From Bacillota bacterium (GTDB lineage Bacteria > Bacillota > Clostridia > Oscillospirales > Acutalibacteraceae), in NCBI GenBank assembly GCA_023460155.1, contig JAEWRF010000170.1, positions 1-23,326 on the forward strand: a stretch of 23,326 nt of DNA, given 5' to 3'. Shown piece after piece: positions 15,204 through 22,227 of this stretch. The notes under the pieces are model-generated. The model had not been told where the DNA came from. It saw only the letters and a list, made by a program, of their open reading frames with translations, and ran no database searches. The first letter of the stretch is position 1. Each line of letters starts with the position of its first letter. The position numbers and the translations under genes are program-made.

Positions 15204-15220
15204 CCCGCAGATGCTGCGGA
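15204..15220 (-). terminator. weak terminator candidate after the LysE-type exporter gene
   Basis: On the minus strand CCGCAG-CAT-CTGCGG is followed by GGGTATTTGTTT. The stem is short and the T-tract broken. A second CCCCGG-TTTT-CCGGGG hairpin lies at 15105-15120. The 190 nt between 15056 and 15251 hold no gene that I can support. Confidence 0.35.
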
Positions 15221-15250
15221 GGTTGGGCAAAAAACTGAATTTTCGTCGTT

Positions 15251-15874
15251 TTATTCCTGCAGGCTTTTCTCCAAAGTGCTTCGGTCCAGCAGCAGCTTCA
15301 CGCCGAAAAGGATCAGCAGGAGGCCGACGGCAATATTCAGCCCAGCGACGGCCTCGGCCGGCAAAAAGCTGCGGGCGAGACACCCAGCCCCCGCGACGGC
15401 GGACAAAAAGCAGGCGGTGGAAAGAACGCATCCAAGCCCGAACCGGAACAGTTCCCCGCGTTCGCGCTTCGCCGCCTCGGAGGCAAAAACGCCGCTCCAG
15501 AACAGGATGGTCAAAGGGTTGGAGCCGGTCGCCACAAGGCCCTGCAGAAAAACGGCGCCGGCGTTCGTTTCCGAAAGCAGCTGTACCTCCGGCAGAGAAG
15601 CCCCGCCGAACGCGCTCAGAATGCTTTTTGCGCCGAACAGAACCAGAATCAGGAATCCGAAAATCCTGGCAGCGCGCCGGACCGAAGCGCGGCGCAGCAA
15701 AGCGGCAGCGCCGGTTCCCGCCAACGTGATATAAGCGGCATCTACGACCGCCGCCGCGGCCGCAACCAGCAGGCCCGCCCACAGGCCGTGCGTGCCGGCC
15801 GTGCGGAAAACAAGCAGGCAGATCGGACCGACGGAAAACTGCAGCATCATGCCGAACCGAAAACCGTCCCACAT
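15251..15874 (-). CDS. LysE/RhtB-family amino-acid exporter
   Basis: A small integral membrane exporter for amino acids or derivatives. The 207 residues form about six hydrophobic segments. Family features: the N-terminal GMMLQFSVGPICLLVF (the SVGP helix near the start is typical of LysE), AAAAAVVDAAYITLAG in the second helix, and ATGSNPLTILFWSGVF in the middle. The start ATG 15874 follows GGGGAGGGG. It begins 16 nt after the stop of an Lrp-type regulator on the same strand, so the two form one operon, the arrangement known for amino-acid-sensing regulators and their exporters. The substrate is unknown; Lrp partners often handle branched-chain or basic amino acids. Confidence 0.88.
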   Translation of the reverse strand: MWDGFRFGMMLQFSVGPICLLVFRTAGTHGLWAGLLVAAAAAVVDAAYITLAGTGAAALLRRASVRRAARIFGFLILVLFGAKSILSAFGGASLPEVQLLSETNAGAVFLQGLVATGSNPLTILFWSGVFASEAAKRERGELFRFGLGCVLSTACFLSAVAGAGCLARSFLPAEAVAGLNIAVGLLLILFGVKLLLDRSTLEKSLQE

Positions 15875-15890
15875 CTCCGTTCCCCTCCCC

Positions 15891-16334
15891 TCAGTACGGA
15901 TTGACCCGCTCCTTCAGGGTGGAAAGGACCACGGCAGTGTTCGACCCGGCCACGCCGGGAATCCGTTTCAGGGAACCGCTCAGGAAATCCTCCAGACCCG
16001 CCGTGTCCTCCACAAGCACCTTCAGAAGATAATCGTACGGTCCGGCGATATGGTGGCACTCCAGCACGGCGGGAAACCGCAGAACAGCTTGCCGGAAGGG
16101 CTCGATCTGCTCCGTGGAATCGATCCGCACACTGATAAACGCCATCAGCCCGAACCCGCCTTTCCGGCGGTCGATTTTTACGGTATATGATTCGATTATG
16201 CCGATTTCCTCCAGCTTCCGGATCCGCTCGGCGACTGCCGGAACCGACAGACTGACCCGCCTGCTGATCTCCGACACCGTCGCTCTGCCGTTGGCACTCA
16301 GTTCCCGCAAAATACCCTGATCGATCTGATCCAT
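15891..16334 (-). CDS. Lrp/AsnC-family transcriptional regulator
   Basis: A DNA-binding regulator that responds to amino acids. In its 147 residues the N-terminal helix-turn-helix is at about 3-50 (DQIDQGILRELSANGRATVSEI, then SLSVPAVAERIRKLEEIGII), followed by the RAM ligand and oligomerisation domain from about 65 (LMAFISVRID, HHIAGPYDYLLKVLVED, IPGVAGSNTAVVL). The GPYDY motif lies at the expected amino-acid-binding turn. ATG 16334 has CGGAG 9 nt upstream. It is the first gene of the operon with the LysE-type exporter and probably controls it; an AT-rich dyad overlaps its own -35 box, suggesting autoregulation. Confidence 0.93.
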   Translation of the reverse strand: MDQIDQGILRELSANGRATVSEISRRVSLSVPAVAERIRKLEEIGIIESYTVKIDRRKGGFGLMAFISVRIDSTEQIEPFRQAVLRFPAVLECHHIAGPYDYLLKVLVEDTAGLEDFLSGSLKRIPGVAGSNTAVVLSTLKERVNPY

Positions 16335-16366
16335 CGCAAAATCTCCGTTTCACTTGTTTTAACCAG

Positions 16367-16395
16367 ATCGTAGCACTTAGTTAAATCTTTGTAAA
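16367..16395 (-). promoter_or_regulatory. promoter of the lrp-lysE operon
   Basis: On the minus strand TTTACA (16395-16390), 17-bp spacer, TACGAT (16372-16367) preceded by TGC, an extended -10. The start codon lies about 33 nt downstream. Confidence 0.75.
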
Positions 16396-16413
16396 TATTT
16401 TTTATAAATACAA
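16389..16413. promoter_or_regulatory. AT-rich dyad, candidate Lrp binding site
   Basis: TTGTA (16389-16393) and TACAA (16409-16413) are inverted 15 nt apart across an A/T-only centre that overlaps the -35 box of the lrp promoter. Flanking sequence to 16460 is about 80 percent A+T. Lrp proteins favour such AT-rich dyads; direct evidence is absent. Confidence 0.4.
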
Positions 16414-16470
16414 TAAAGTTTAAATTAAATCTCAAAAATTCTTTGAATTATTTAAGTTAAAGCATGCAAA

Positions 16471-16507
16471 GAGCGGCGAAGGCACAAAGCGCCCCCGCCG
16501 TTCTCCG
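16471..16507 (-). terminator. terminator candidate after the repeat-protein gene
   Basis: Read on the minus strand GAGAACGGCGG... pairs with ...CGCCGCTC (one bulge), followed by TTTGCATGCTTT. A second hairpin, CCCCG-CGG / CCG-T-CGGGG around 16519-16542, lies nearer to the stop codon without a T-run. Confidence 0.5.
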
Positions 16508-16558
16508 AATTTCCCTGCCCCGCGGATAAATACCGTCGGGGAATTCAAAAGGGATATT

Positions 16559-18556
16559 TTATTTTACTGTGACAACACAGAGCTTCTTCGCCGTCTGTCC
16601 CGTAACGGAGGCATAAATTCCCGCCTTCTGGCCCACGCTTCCGGTTGCGGTCACTTTGCAGTAGAAATCACTTCCCGAATGGGAAACCACCGCAGTGTTC
16701 ACAACTCCCGCGCTGCCCGCTCCGAAGCTGATGGAGCCCGCGCCGGGCGCTGTGATTTTGAACATGTAGCTCTTGCCTTTCGCGAGGCTGAAATCGCTGT
16801 TGGTATCGGAGGTAACCGAAATCTCCTTCACCGATACAACGCACAGCTTTTTGGCCGGCTGGCCCGGGGCCGTGACATAGATTCCGGTCTGCTGGCCCGG
16901 CTTGCCCGCGGCGACGATCCGGAAATAAAAGTCATCCCCGGTATGGCTGAGCGGAACGATGTTCATGACTCCCGCGCTGCCCGCCGAGAATTTGACGGAA
17001 GCCGCGCCCGGAGCGGTGACCTTAAACTGGTAGCCCGCACCGACGGAGAGGCTGAAGTCGCTGTTTGTATCGGATTTGATGTCGACCGGACGGATGGAAG
17101 CGACGCAGATCTTCTTCGCCGCCTGACCGGGTGCAGACATGTAGAGACCTGTCGAATCCCCGGCCTTGCCGGTCGCCGTGATTTTATAAAGGGTGTCGCT
17201 GCCCTGTTTTGCGGTCTGAACGATGCTGAATACTCCGGATGATCCGGCGTAAAAAGAGGATGCATTGGTGATCTTGATCGTGTAGCTTTTGCCGTAATAC
17301 AGCGCGAAATCGGAATTCGTATCAGACTTCATCGCGGTGGCGGAAGGCTGGCCGATTGTGACGCTGCCGATTTCCGTGTTGAATTCATCTTCTCCGGCAT
17401 CCGGGAAGGTCATGGTCAGCTTTGCCGCGGTGCCCGGCGTTCCCACGGCGGTCACCGTATAGGAATAACGGATTCCGTCCTTTTTAACCGCCTGAATCGT
17501 GACGGCTCCATCGGTATCCGAAACCAGATCCGGCTCGCCGCCGCCCATGGCAGAGACGGTGTAGGTATAAGTATTGCCCTGCGGGAGGGTCAGGGTTTTG
17601 GGGCCGTCGAACGCAACGGACGGCTGATCGTTGAAGTTGACCTTGACGGCAAACGCGGCGGTTTCGCCGTTCACTGTTGCCGTTACAAGAGAATTCCCTT
17701 CCTCTTGGGCGGTCATCGCGTACTCGTAGCCGCCGCTGACTTTCTTTACATCGTCATTGGAAATCGTGACCCGGTCATTCACGGCCGTGACGTCCGGCGG
17801 AGTCGCGGAAGACGTGCGGACGACGAAACGATAGGTATCGTAGAGATTACAGGTGTAAGTGGAAGAAGTGTCGATGCTGAGATCACGGTTCGGCGCGACG
17901 GTAACCGTGCAGAGCTTGTCCGGCACCACATAATCGGAGCTTCCCATGTACAGCGTGGTTTTCTGCCCGTCGCCGCCGAGAGCGTCCACGCGGAAGAAAT
18001 AGTCGTTTTTATCCGGATCGTAATCCGTCAGTTCCACCTTGAACGCGCTCGGATTATCTGCCGCGAGGGTCGGAAAAACATTGTCCAGGCTGGAGCTTTC
18101 ATAATGGACGGTGATATACCGGCTGTTCCCCGAAGGCATGGAAAAATCGGTCGTGTCGGAGGATACCGTATAATTTTTCTCCACTTCGGTGCTCCCCACC
18201 GTCACGTCGCGGGAGAGGGTTTCTCCGTCCGACGCGGTAAGTGTAACCGTGGAGGTTCCGGCTTTCCACGCCTCAAGGACCAGGACATAGAAGCCCGGAT
18301 TATCCGAATCCGGCTGCAGGTAGGTTTTGACGACGGAGCTGTCGGTGGAAGCCGCCGCAAGCGTCAGGGCTGTGTCGTTAAGCTGTACTTCGTATGTAGT
18401 CCGGCTGTTCAGATCCATGCCCGTCAGTGCGCTGAAATCCTCCGAGACGATCCCCGGGCCGTCGGTTTCCACCGCAAATGCGCCGGCTCCGAATAAAGTT
18501 GAAATCAAAAGTGTGACCGTTAAAAAGACGCTGAGAATCCGTAATTGCTTTTTCAC
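16559..18556 (-). CDS. secreted repeat protein of unknown function (665 aa)
   Basis: Function not known. An N-terminal signal peptide (MKKQLRILSVFLTVTLLISTLFGAGAFA, cut after about residue 28) sends it out of the cell; no lipobox, S-layer, sortase or membrane anchor is seen. The rest appears to be about seven units of roughly 85 residues, near 41-122, 133-220, 225-306, 317-402, 411-487, 495-577 and 583-664. The last three are clear copies: each starts SDTNSDF, runs through GxxYxFKIT and GSAGV, and ends GQxAKKLCVVTV. The earlier ones keep only parts, such as SSDTTDF and KLCTVTV. The pattern is all beta, like bacterial Ig-type modules. Start: GTG 18556 after AAAGGGGA. No catalytic motif is visible. 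Confidence 0.88.
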   Translation of the reverse strand: MKKQLRILSVFLTVTLLISTLFGAGAFAVETDGPGIVSEDFSALTGMDLNSRTTYEVQLNDTALTLAAASTDSSVVKTYLQPDSDNPGFYVLVLEAWKAGTSTVTLTASDGETLSRDVTVGSTEVEKNYTVSSDTTDFSMPSGNSRYITVHYESSSLDNVFPTLAADNPSAFKVELTDYDPDKNDYFFRVDALGGDGQKTTLYMGSSDYVVPDKLCTVTVAPNRDLSIDTSSTYTCNLYDTYRFVVRTSSATPPDVTAVNDRVTISNDDVKKVSGGYEYAMTAQEEGNSLVTATVNGETAAFAVKVNFNDQPSVAFDGPKTLTLPQGNTYTYTVSAMGGGEPDLVSDTDGAVTIQAVKKDGIRYSYTVTAVGTPGTAAKLTMTFPDAGEDEFNTEIGSVTIGQPSATAMKSDTNSDFALYYGKSYTIKITNASSFYAGSSGVFSIVQTAKQGSDTLYKITATGKAGDSTGLYMSAPGQAAKKICVASIRPVDIKSDTNSDFSLSVGAGYQFKVTAPGAASVKFSAGSAGVMNIVPLSHTGDDFYFRIVAAGKPGQQTGIYVTAPGQPAKKLCVVSVKEISVTSDTNSDFSLAKGKSYMFKITAPGAGSISFGAGSAGVVNTAVVSHSGSDFYCKVTATGSVGQKAGIYASVTGQTAKKLCVVTVK
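16562..17326 (-). repeat. three tandem copies of an ~85-codon repeat
   Basis: The codons for residues 411-665 of the repeat protein encode three consecutive units, each opening with Ser-Asp-Thr-Asn-Ser-Asp-Phe at residues 411, 495 and 583 (spacing 84 and 88 residues) and each ending with Lys-Lys-(Ile/Leu)-Cys-Val. Units 2 and 3 are most alike. Confidence 0.88.
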
Positions 18557-18958
18557 TTTTTATCCCCTTTCTGTCTGAGGCACTTCCCCGGAAGCTCCGG
18601 TTCCGGCCTTACCGTCCTCTATTCTATGGGCAGATCAGGATAAAAAAGCCGTGGAAAAGAATTTTGCTTAAATTTAATTATTTTGGAGAATTATTCTATT
18701 TTTTTTGCCAGTATTCGCGGCAAAGGACTGGCAAAATCACTCTCCGATGGAAATTCCGTATGGATTCAGCCGCATTTTTCCAGAGGAAACAGATTCATGG
18801 TCTCCGATCGTTAAAAAAGTCATATAAAAATACAGAGCGGCGGAAATACGGCGGGGAACGATTAAATAAAGTATGTTATTTGGGAAAATATTGCATTTTT
18901 CGACGTTCCGCTATACCATTGTCGTTAAGTGAATAAAAATACGGAAATGAAGGCGAAC
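18557..18958. other. divergent non-coding region between repeat protein and chemoreceptor genes
   Basis: AT-rich, with no credible gene. It holds a 10-bp perfect inverted repeat (18703-18712 / 18727-18736), a CCGGAA/TTCCGG dyad near 18590-18608, and no consensus promoter in either direction. The best minus -10 is TAGAAT near 18620-18625; the best plus candidate for the chemoreceptor is TTGCAT (18891-18896) with TACCAT (18914-18919), 17-bp spacer. I see no riboswitch fold that I recognise. Confidence 0.55.
18703..18736. repeat. 10-bp perfect inverted repeat, 14-nt spacer
   Basis: TTTTGCCAGT (18703-18712) and ACTGGCAAAA (18727-18736). The T-run lies before the hairpin on the plus strand, and an A-run follows it on the minus strand, so it is not a terminator in either direction. 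An operator shared by the two divergent genes is more likely. Confidence 0.6.
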
Positions 18959-20677
18959 ATGCATATGAGAAACCTGAAAATCACCCTCAAAATGATTCTT
19001 TTCTCGGCGACCATGGTCGTACTGATCGTATTGGTGTGGCTTCTTTCCAATCTCCAAACCAGCCGGATTAAGATCGGGAGCCCCATGTACAACGACATAA
19101 TCATGAGCAACAACCTTACCGCCGACATTCTCCCGCCGCCGGAGTATGTAATTGAATCGTACCTGACGGCACTTCAATATACGATTGCGACGGATGCAAA
19201 GACACAGAACGACCTGAACATGTATTTTGAAGGCCTGAAGCGGGATTATGATGCCCGCTACCGCTATTGGAAGCTAAATCTTCCGAAGGATCAGACCGGC
19301 CTGCAGAAATCATTTTTAACCGACGCATACACCTATGGGGAACAGTTCTACCAAACTTATGAGGACGAGGTCGTTCCCGCTGTCAAATCCGGAAACGCCG
19401 CCCGGATTGAAAAAGCGCGCACCGACCTGAAGAATGCCTATGACAAACACCGGAAGGCCATTGACGAAACGGTGACGCTTTCAGACAAATGGGCCTCCGA
19501 CGTATCGGAAAGCGCCGACGCGATGGAAACTCAGAACAACAGCACCATGATCGCCCTCGTGCTCGCGGCGATCGCGGTCAGCGGAGCGGTGTGCTTCCTG
19601 ATTTCCCGTTCTCTCGTCCGGTCCGTTAAATATGTGGACGGTGTCCTCGGCCGAATCGCCGAAGGGGATCTCTCCGCTACGGTGGATGAAAAGCAGATCA
19701 CCCGCGATGAAATCGGACATCTCTGCCGATCGGCTCAAATCACCGCCGACCGCCTGAACGGCTACCAGGCCTATCTTGCGGAAATTTCGGAAGTGCTTGG
19801 GAAAATGGGCCGCGGCGATATGAGAATCGCCCTGAAGCGTGATTTCAGCGGCGAATTTGCCGCCATCAAGGAAGCACTTCTGCAAATCGCCGCATCCATG
19901 AACGAAACGCTGAGCAACATTTCCGCCTCTTCCCGACAGGTCAAAACGGGCGCAGAACAGTTTGCCAGCGGCGCGCAGGCGCTCGCCCAGGGTTCCGCGG
20001 AGCAGGCCGGCGAACTGGAAAGCCTGAACAGCACCGTTGCACGCATTTCGCAGGAAATCGCAAAGAATGCGGAAAATGCCCGCGCCGCCACCGGCTATGT
20101 CGGAGAAGCGGTTTCGGGCGTGGAGGCCGGAAACTCCGACATGCAGCAGATGCTTTCCGCCATGCAGAACATCAGCAGTTCCTCGGAAAAAATCGGAAAG
20201 ATCATCCAGACCATTGACGACATTGCCTTCCAGACCAACATTCTTGCCCTGAACGCCGCCGTTGAGGCCGCAAGAGCCGGTGAAGCGGGGAAAGGCTTCG
20301 CGGTGGTAGCAGACGAGGTCCGCACTCTGGCGACCCGTTCGGCGGACGCAGCGCGCCAGACCGCCTCTCTGATTGAAGATTCCATCCAGTCTGTGCAGAG
20401 CGGCTCCAAAATAGCGGACCGCACCGCATCGGCGCTCCGGAGCATCTCCGAAAAAACCGGAGCGATCCAGAGTGTGGTTGCCCAGATCGACCGCTCTTCC
20501 TCAGAGCAGGCGAACGCGATCCTCCAGATTCAAAAAAGTCTGGACCAGATTTCCTCCGTTGTGCAGACGAATTCCGCCACCGCCGAGGAAAACGCAGCAG
20601 CGAGCGAGGAGCTTTCCGGGCAATCCAGTATTCTGTACAGCGAAGTCGGAAAATTCCAGCTCAGCGAAAGCATATAA
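18959..20677 (+). CDS. methyl-accepting chemotaxis protein
   Basis: A membrane chemoreceptor that signals to CheA/CheW. Taking ATG 18959 (GAAGG 5 nt upstream) it has 572 residues; GTG 18929 and ATG 18947 are in-frame alternatives. First membrane helix 11-31, outside sensor domain 33-195 with the motif ADILPPPEYVIESYL at 55-69, second helix 197-216, HAMP about 217-270, then the long coiled-coil signalling domain. The kinase-contact hairpin is unmistakable: IDDIAFQTNILALNAAVEAARAGEAGKGFAVVADEVR around 419-455, with the tip near Glu436-Gly446. The C-terminus lacks a CheR-tethering pentapeptide. The ligand is unknown. No other chemotaxis or flagellar gene lies in the window. A terminator follows. 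Confidence 0.94.
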   Translation: MHMRNLKITLKMILFSATMVVLIVLVWLLSNLQTSRIKIGSPMYNDIIMSNNLTADILPPPEYVIESYLTALQYTIATDAKTQNDLNMYFEGLKRDYDARYRYWKLNLPKDQTGLQKSFLTDAYTYGEQFYQTYEDEVVPAVKSGNAARIEKARTDLKNAYDKHRKAIDETVTLSDKWASDVSESADAMETQNNSTMIALVLAAIAVSGAVCFLISRSLVRSVKYVDGVLGRIAEGDLSATVDEKQITRDEIGHLCRSAQITADRLNGYQAYLAEISEVLGKMGRGDMRIALKRDFSGEFAAIKEALLQIAASMNETLSNISASSRQVKTGAEQFASGAQALAQGSAEQAGELESLNSTVARISQEIAKNAENARAATGYVGEAVSGVEAGNSDMQQMLSAMQNISSSSEKIGKIIQTIDDIAFQTNILALNAAVEAARAGEAGKGFAVVADEVRTLATRSADAARQTASLIEDSIQSVQSGSKIADRTASALRSISEKTGAIQSVVAQIDRSSSEQANAILQIQKSLDQISSVVQTNSATAEENAAASEELSGQSSILYSEVGKFQLSESI

Positions 20678-20696
20678 TATTCTCTGAGAAGACACG

Positions 20697-20732
20697 GCCG
20701 GCAGGATCCCGAGGGAACTGCCGGCATTTTTG
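20697..20732 (+). terminator. terminator after the chemoreceptor gene
   Basis: GCCGGCAG (20697-20704) pairs with CTGCCGGC (20718-20725), followed by ATTTTTGT. The 13-nt loop has further CCC/GGG pairing. Confidence 0.85.
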
Positions 20733-20745
20733 TCTTATTTTCAGT

Positions 20746-20772
20746 TCAAGTTTTTCCCTGCTGAGCCGATAC
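20746..20772 (+). promoter_or_regulatory. sigma-28 (SigD/FliA)-type promoter of the GH13 gene
   Basis: TCAAGTTT (20746-20753), exactly 11 nt, GCCGATAC (20765-20772). The flagellar sigma consensus is TAAAGTTT-N11-GCCGATAA, so 14 of 16 bases match with ideal spacing. It lies after the chemoreceptor terminator and about 77 nt before the GH13 start codon, pointing to it. No sigma-A promoter is evident in the same gap. Confidence 0.72.
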
Positions 20773-20848
20773 AAAAGTGGAAGCTATAGGCTACTGACTT
20801 CAAAAACGGCTTTGGAGTTAATCGACTCTATTCCAAGGAGGCAGCATT

Positions 20849-22162
20849 ATGTGGGCTGAGACCAGCGTTTTTTATCAGATCTATCCGCTTGGGTTCTGCG
20901 GAGCCCCCGCAGAAAACGACGGGTGTACGGTTCCGCGCATCCGAAAGGTGCTTGAATGGGCGGAACACATCCGCGGAACAGGCGCGGATGCCGTCTATTT
21001 CTCCCCCGTATTCCAGTCCGACCGGCACGGATACGACACACGGGATTACCGGCAGATCGACTGCAGGCTTGGAACGAACCGGGACTTTGCGGACGTCTGC
21101 GATGAGCTGCACCGGCTGGGGGTGCGGGTCGTTCTGGACGGTGTATTTAATCATGTGGGCCGGGGCTTTTGGGCTTTTCAGGACGTGCTGGCCCACCGGG
21201 AGAACTCAGTTTATAAAGACTGGTTTTTTCTTCATTTCGACCGGAACGACGAATACGGCGACGGCCTCTCCTACGAAAACTGGGAAGGGCATTCCGAGCT
21301 TGTGAAACTGAACGTAGGAAACCCGGAGGTGCGGGAGCATCTGTTCGCCTGCATCCGGGGCTGGACGGAAGAATTCGGCATCGACGGCCTGCGGTTGGAC
21401 GTCGCCTACTGCATTGACCGCGATTTTCTTCACAGGCTCCGCGAATTCTGCGGCGGCCTGAAGCCGGATTTCTTTTTGGTGGGAGAAATGCTGTTCGGCG
21501 ATTACAACCAGCTGGTCAACGAAAGAATGCTGCACAGCTGTACCAATTACGAATGCTACAAGGGGCTGTATTCCAGCTTCAACGAACGGAATCTTTTTGA
21601 AATCTCCTATTCCCTGAACCGGCAGTTTGGGCAGGAAAACTGGTGCCTTTACCGGGGGAAGCATCTGGTCTGCTTTGCGGATAACCATGACGTGACGCGG
21701 ATTGCCAGTCTGCTGAAGGAAAAGCGGCACCTTCCCCTCGTTTACGCCGTCCTGTTCGGCATGCCGGGCATACCGTGCATTTACTACGGGAGCGAATGGG
21801 GTGCCGAAGGGATCAAGGGGAACGGCTCGGACGCCGCCCTTCGCCCCTGCTTTCCGGAGCCGCAGGAAAACGGCCTGACGGAGCTCATCGCCCGCCTCGC
21901 GGAAATTCACAAGGCAAGCCGTGCCCTCTGCTTCGGGGGCTACCGGAATATTCTTGTGACAAACCGTCAGCTTATTTTCGAGCGGGCCGCGGAAGGAGAA
22001 CGGATTCTGGTGGCGGTAAACCTGGACGAAGCTGATTTCGACGCACATTTCGACGCCGGGGCGGACCGGGCAACAGACCTAATAACCGGGCTGCCTGTCA
22101 CGCTCGGCGGCGGCCGCACACTGCCGGCTTTCAGCGCCGCGTTCTGGAAAATTTCTTCCTAA
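20849..22162 (+). CDS. GH13 alpha-amylase-family glycosidase
   Basis: A cytoplasmic enzyme acting on alpha-glucosidic bonds, probably on short maltodextrins. The 437 residues contain the (beta/alpha)8 barrel with all four GH13 regions: DGVFNH (97-102), GLRLDVAY with nucleophile Asp184, LVGEML with acid/base Glu213, and FADNHD with transition-state stabiliser Asp281. GMPGIPCIYYGSEWG follows, as in the cyclomaltodextrinase/neopullulanase branch. It lacks the N-terminal beta domain of those enzymes and has only a short C-terminal domain (about 365-437); no signal peptide. AAGGAGG sits 7 nt before ATG 20849. The only promoter I can see is of flagellar sigma type, just after the chemoreceptor gene. 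Hydrolase or transferase cannot be decided. Confidence 0.92.
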   Translation: MWAETSVFYQIYPLGFCGAPAENDGCTVPRIRKVLEWAEHIRGTGADAVYFSPVFQSDRHGYDTRDYRQIDCRLGTNRDFADVCDELHRLGVRVVLDGVFNHVGRGFWAFQDVLAHRENSVYKDWFFLHFDRNDEYGDGLSYENWEGHSELVKLNVGNPEVREHLFACIRGWTEEFGIDGLRLDVAYCIDRDFLHRLREFCGGLKPDFFLVGEMLFGDYNQLVNERMLHSCTNYECYKGLYSSFNERNLFEISYSLNRQFGQENWCLYRGKHLVCFADNHDVTRIASLLKEKRHLPLVYAVLFGMPGIPCIYYGSEWGAEGIKGNGSDAALRPCFPEPQENGLTELIARLAEIHKASRALCFGGYRNILVTNRQLIFERAAEGERILVAVNLDEADFDAHFDAGADRATDLITGLPVTLGGGRTLPAFSAAFWKISS

Positions 22163-22172
22163 CTGATTTGGT

Positions 22173-22198
22173 CCCCGCCGAAAGGCGGGGCCTTTCTT
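22173..22198 (+). terminator. terminator after the GH13 gene
   Basis: CCCCGCC-GAAA-GGCGGGG (22173-22190), a tetraloop hairpin, followed by CCTTTCTT, 10 nt after the stop codon. Confidence 0.85.
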
Positions 22199-22227
22199 AA
22201 GTCTCCGCTTTTCATGTTTTCCTCCCC

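Noticed and set aside
18640..18930. Possible cyclic-di-GMP (GEMM) riboswitch before the chemoreceptor gene
   Set aside because: I looked for the conserved GEMM core and tetraloop-receptor pieces and did not find them in order; only a simple 10-bp hairpin is present.
18664..18936. 90-codon plus-strand frame in the region before the chemoreceptor gene
   Set aside because: It has no ribosome site, a Phe/Tyr/Lys/Arg-rich composition and covers the inverted repeat; it looks like chance in AT-rich non-coding DNA.
20770..20810. MerR-type operator in front of the GH13 gene (GAAGC...GGCTACTGACTTC)
   Set aside because: The arms are short and imperfect, there is no 19-bp-spaced promoter and no MerR-family gene nearby. 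The sigma-28 boxes just upstream explain the region better.
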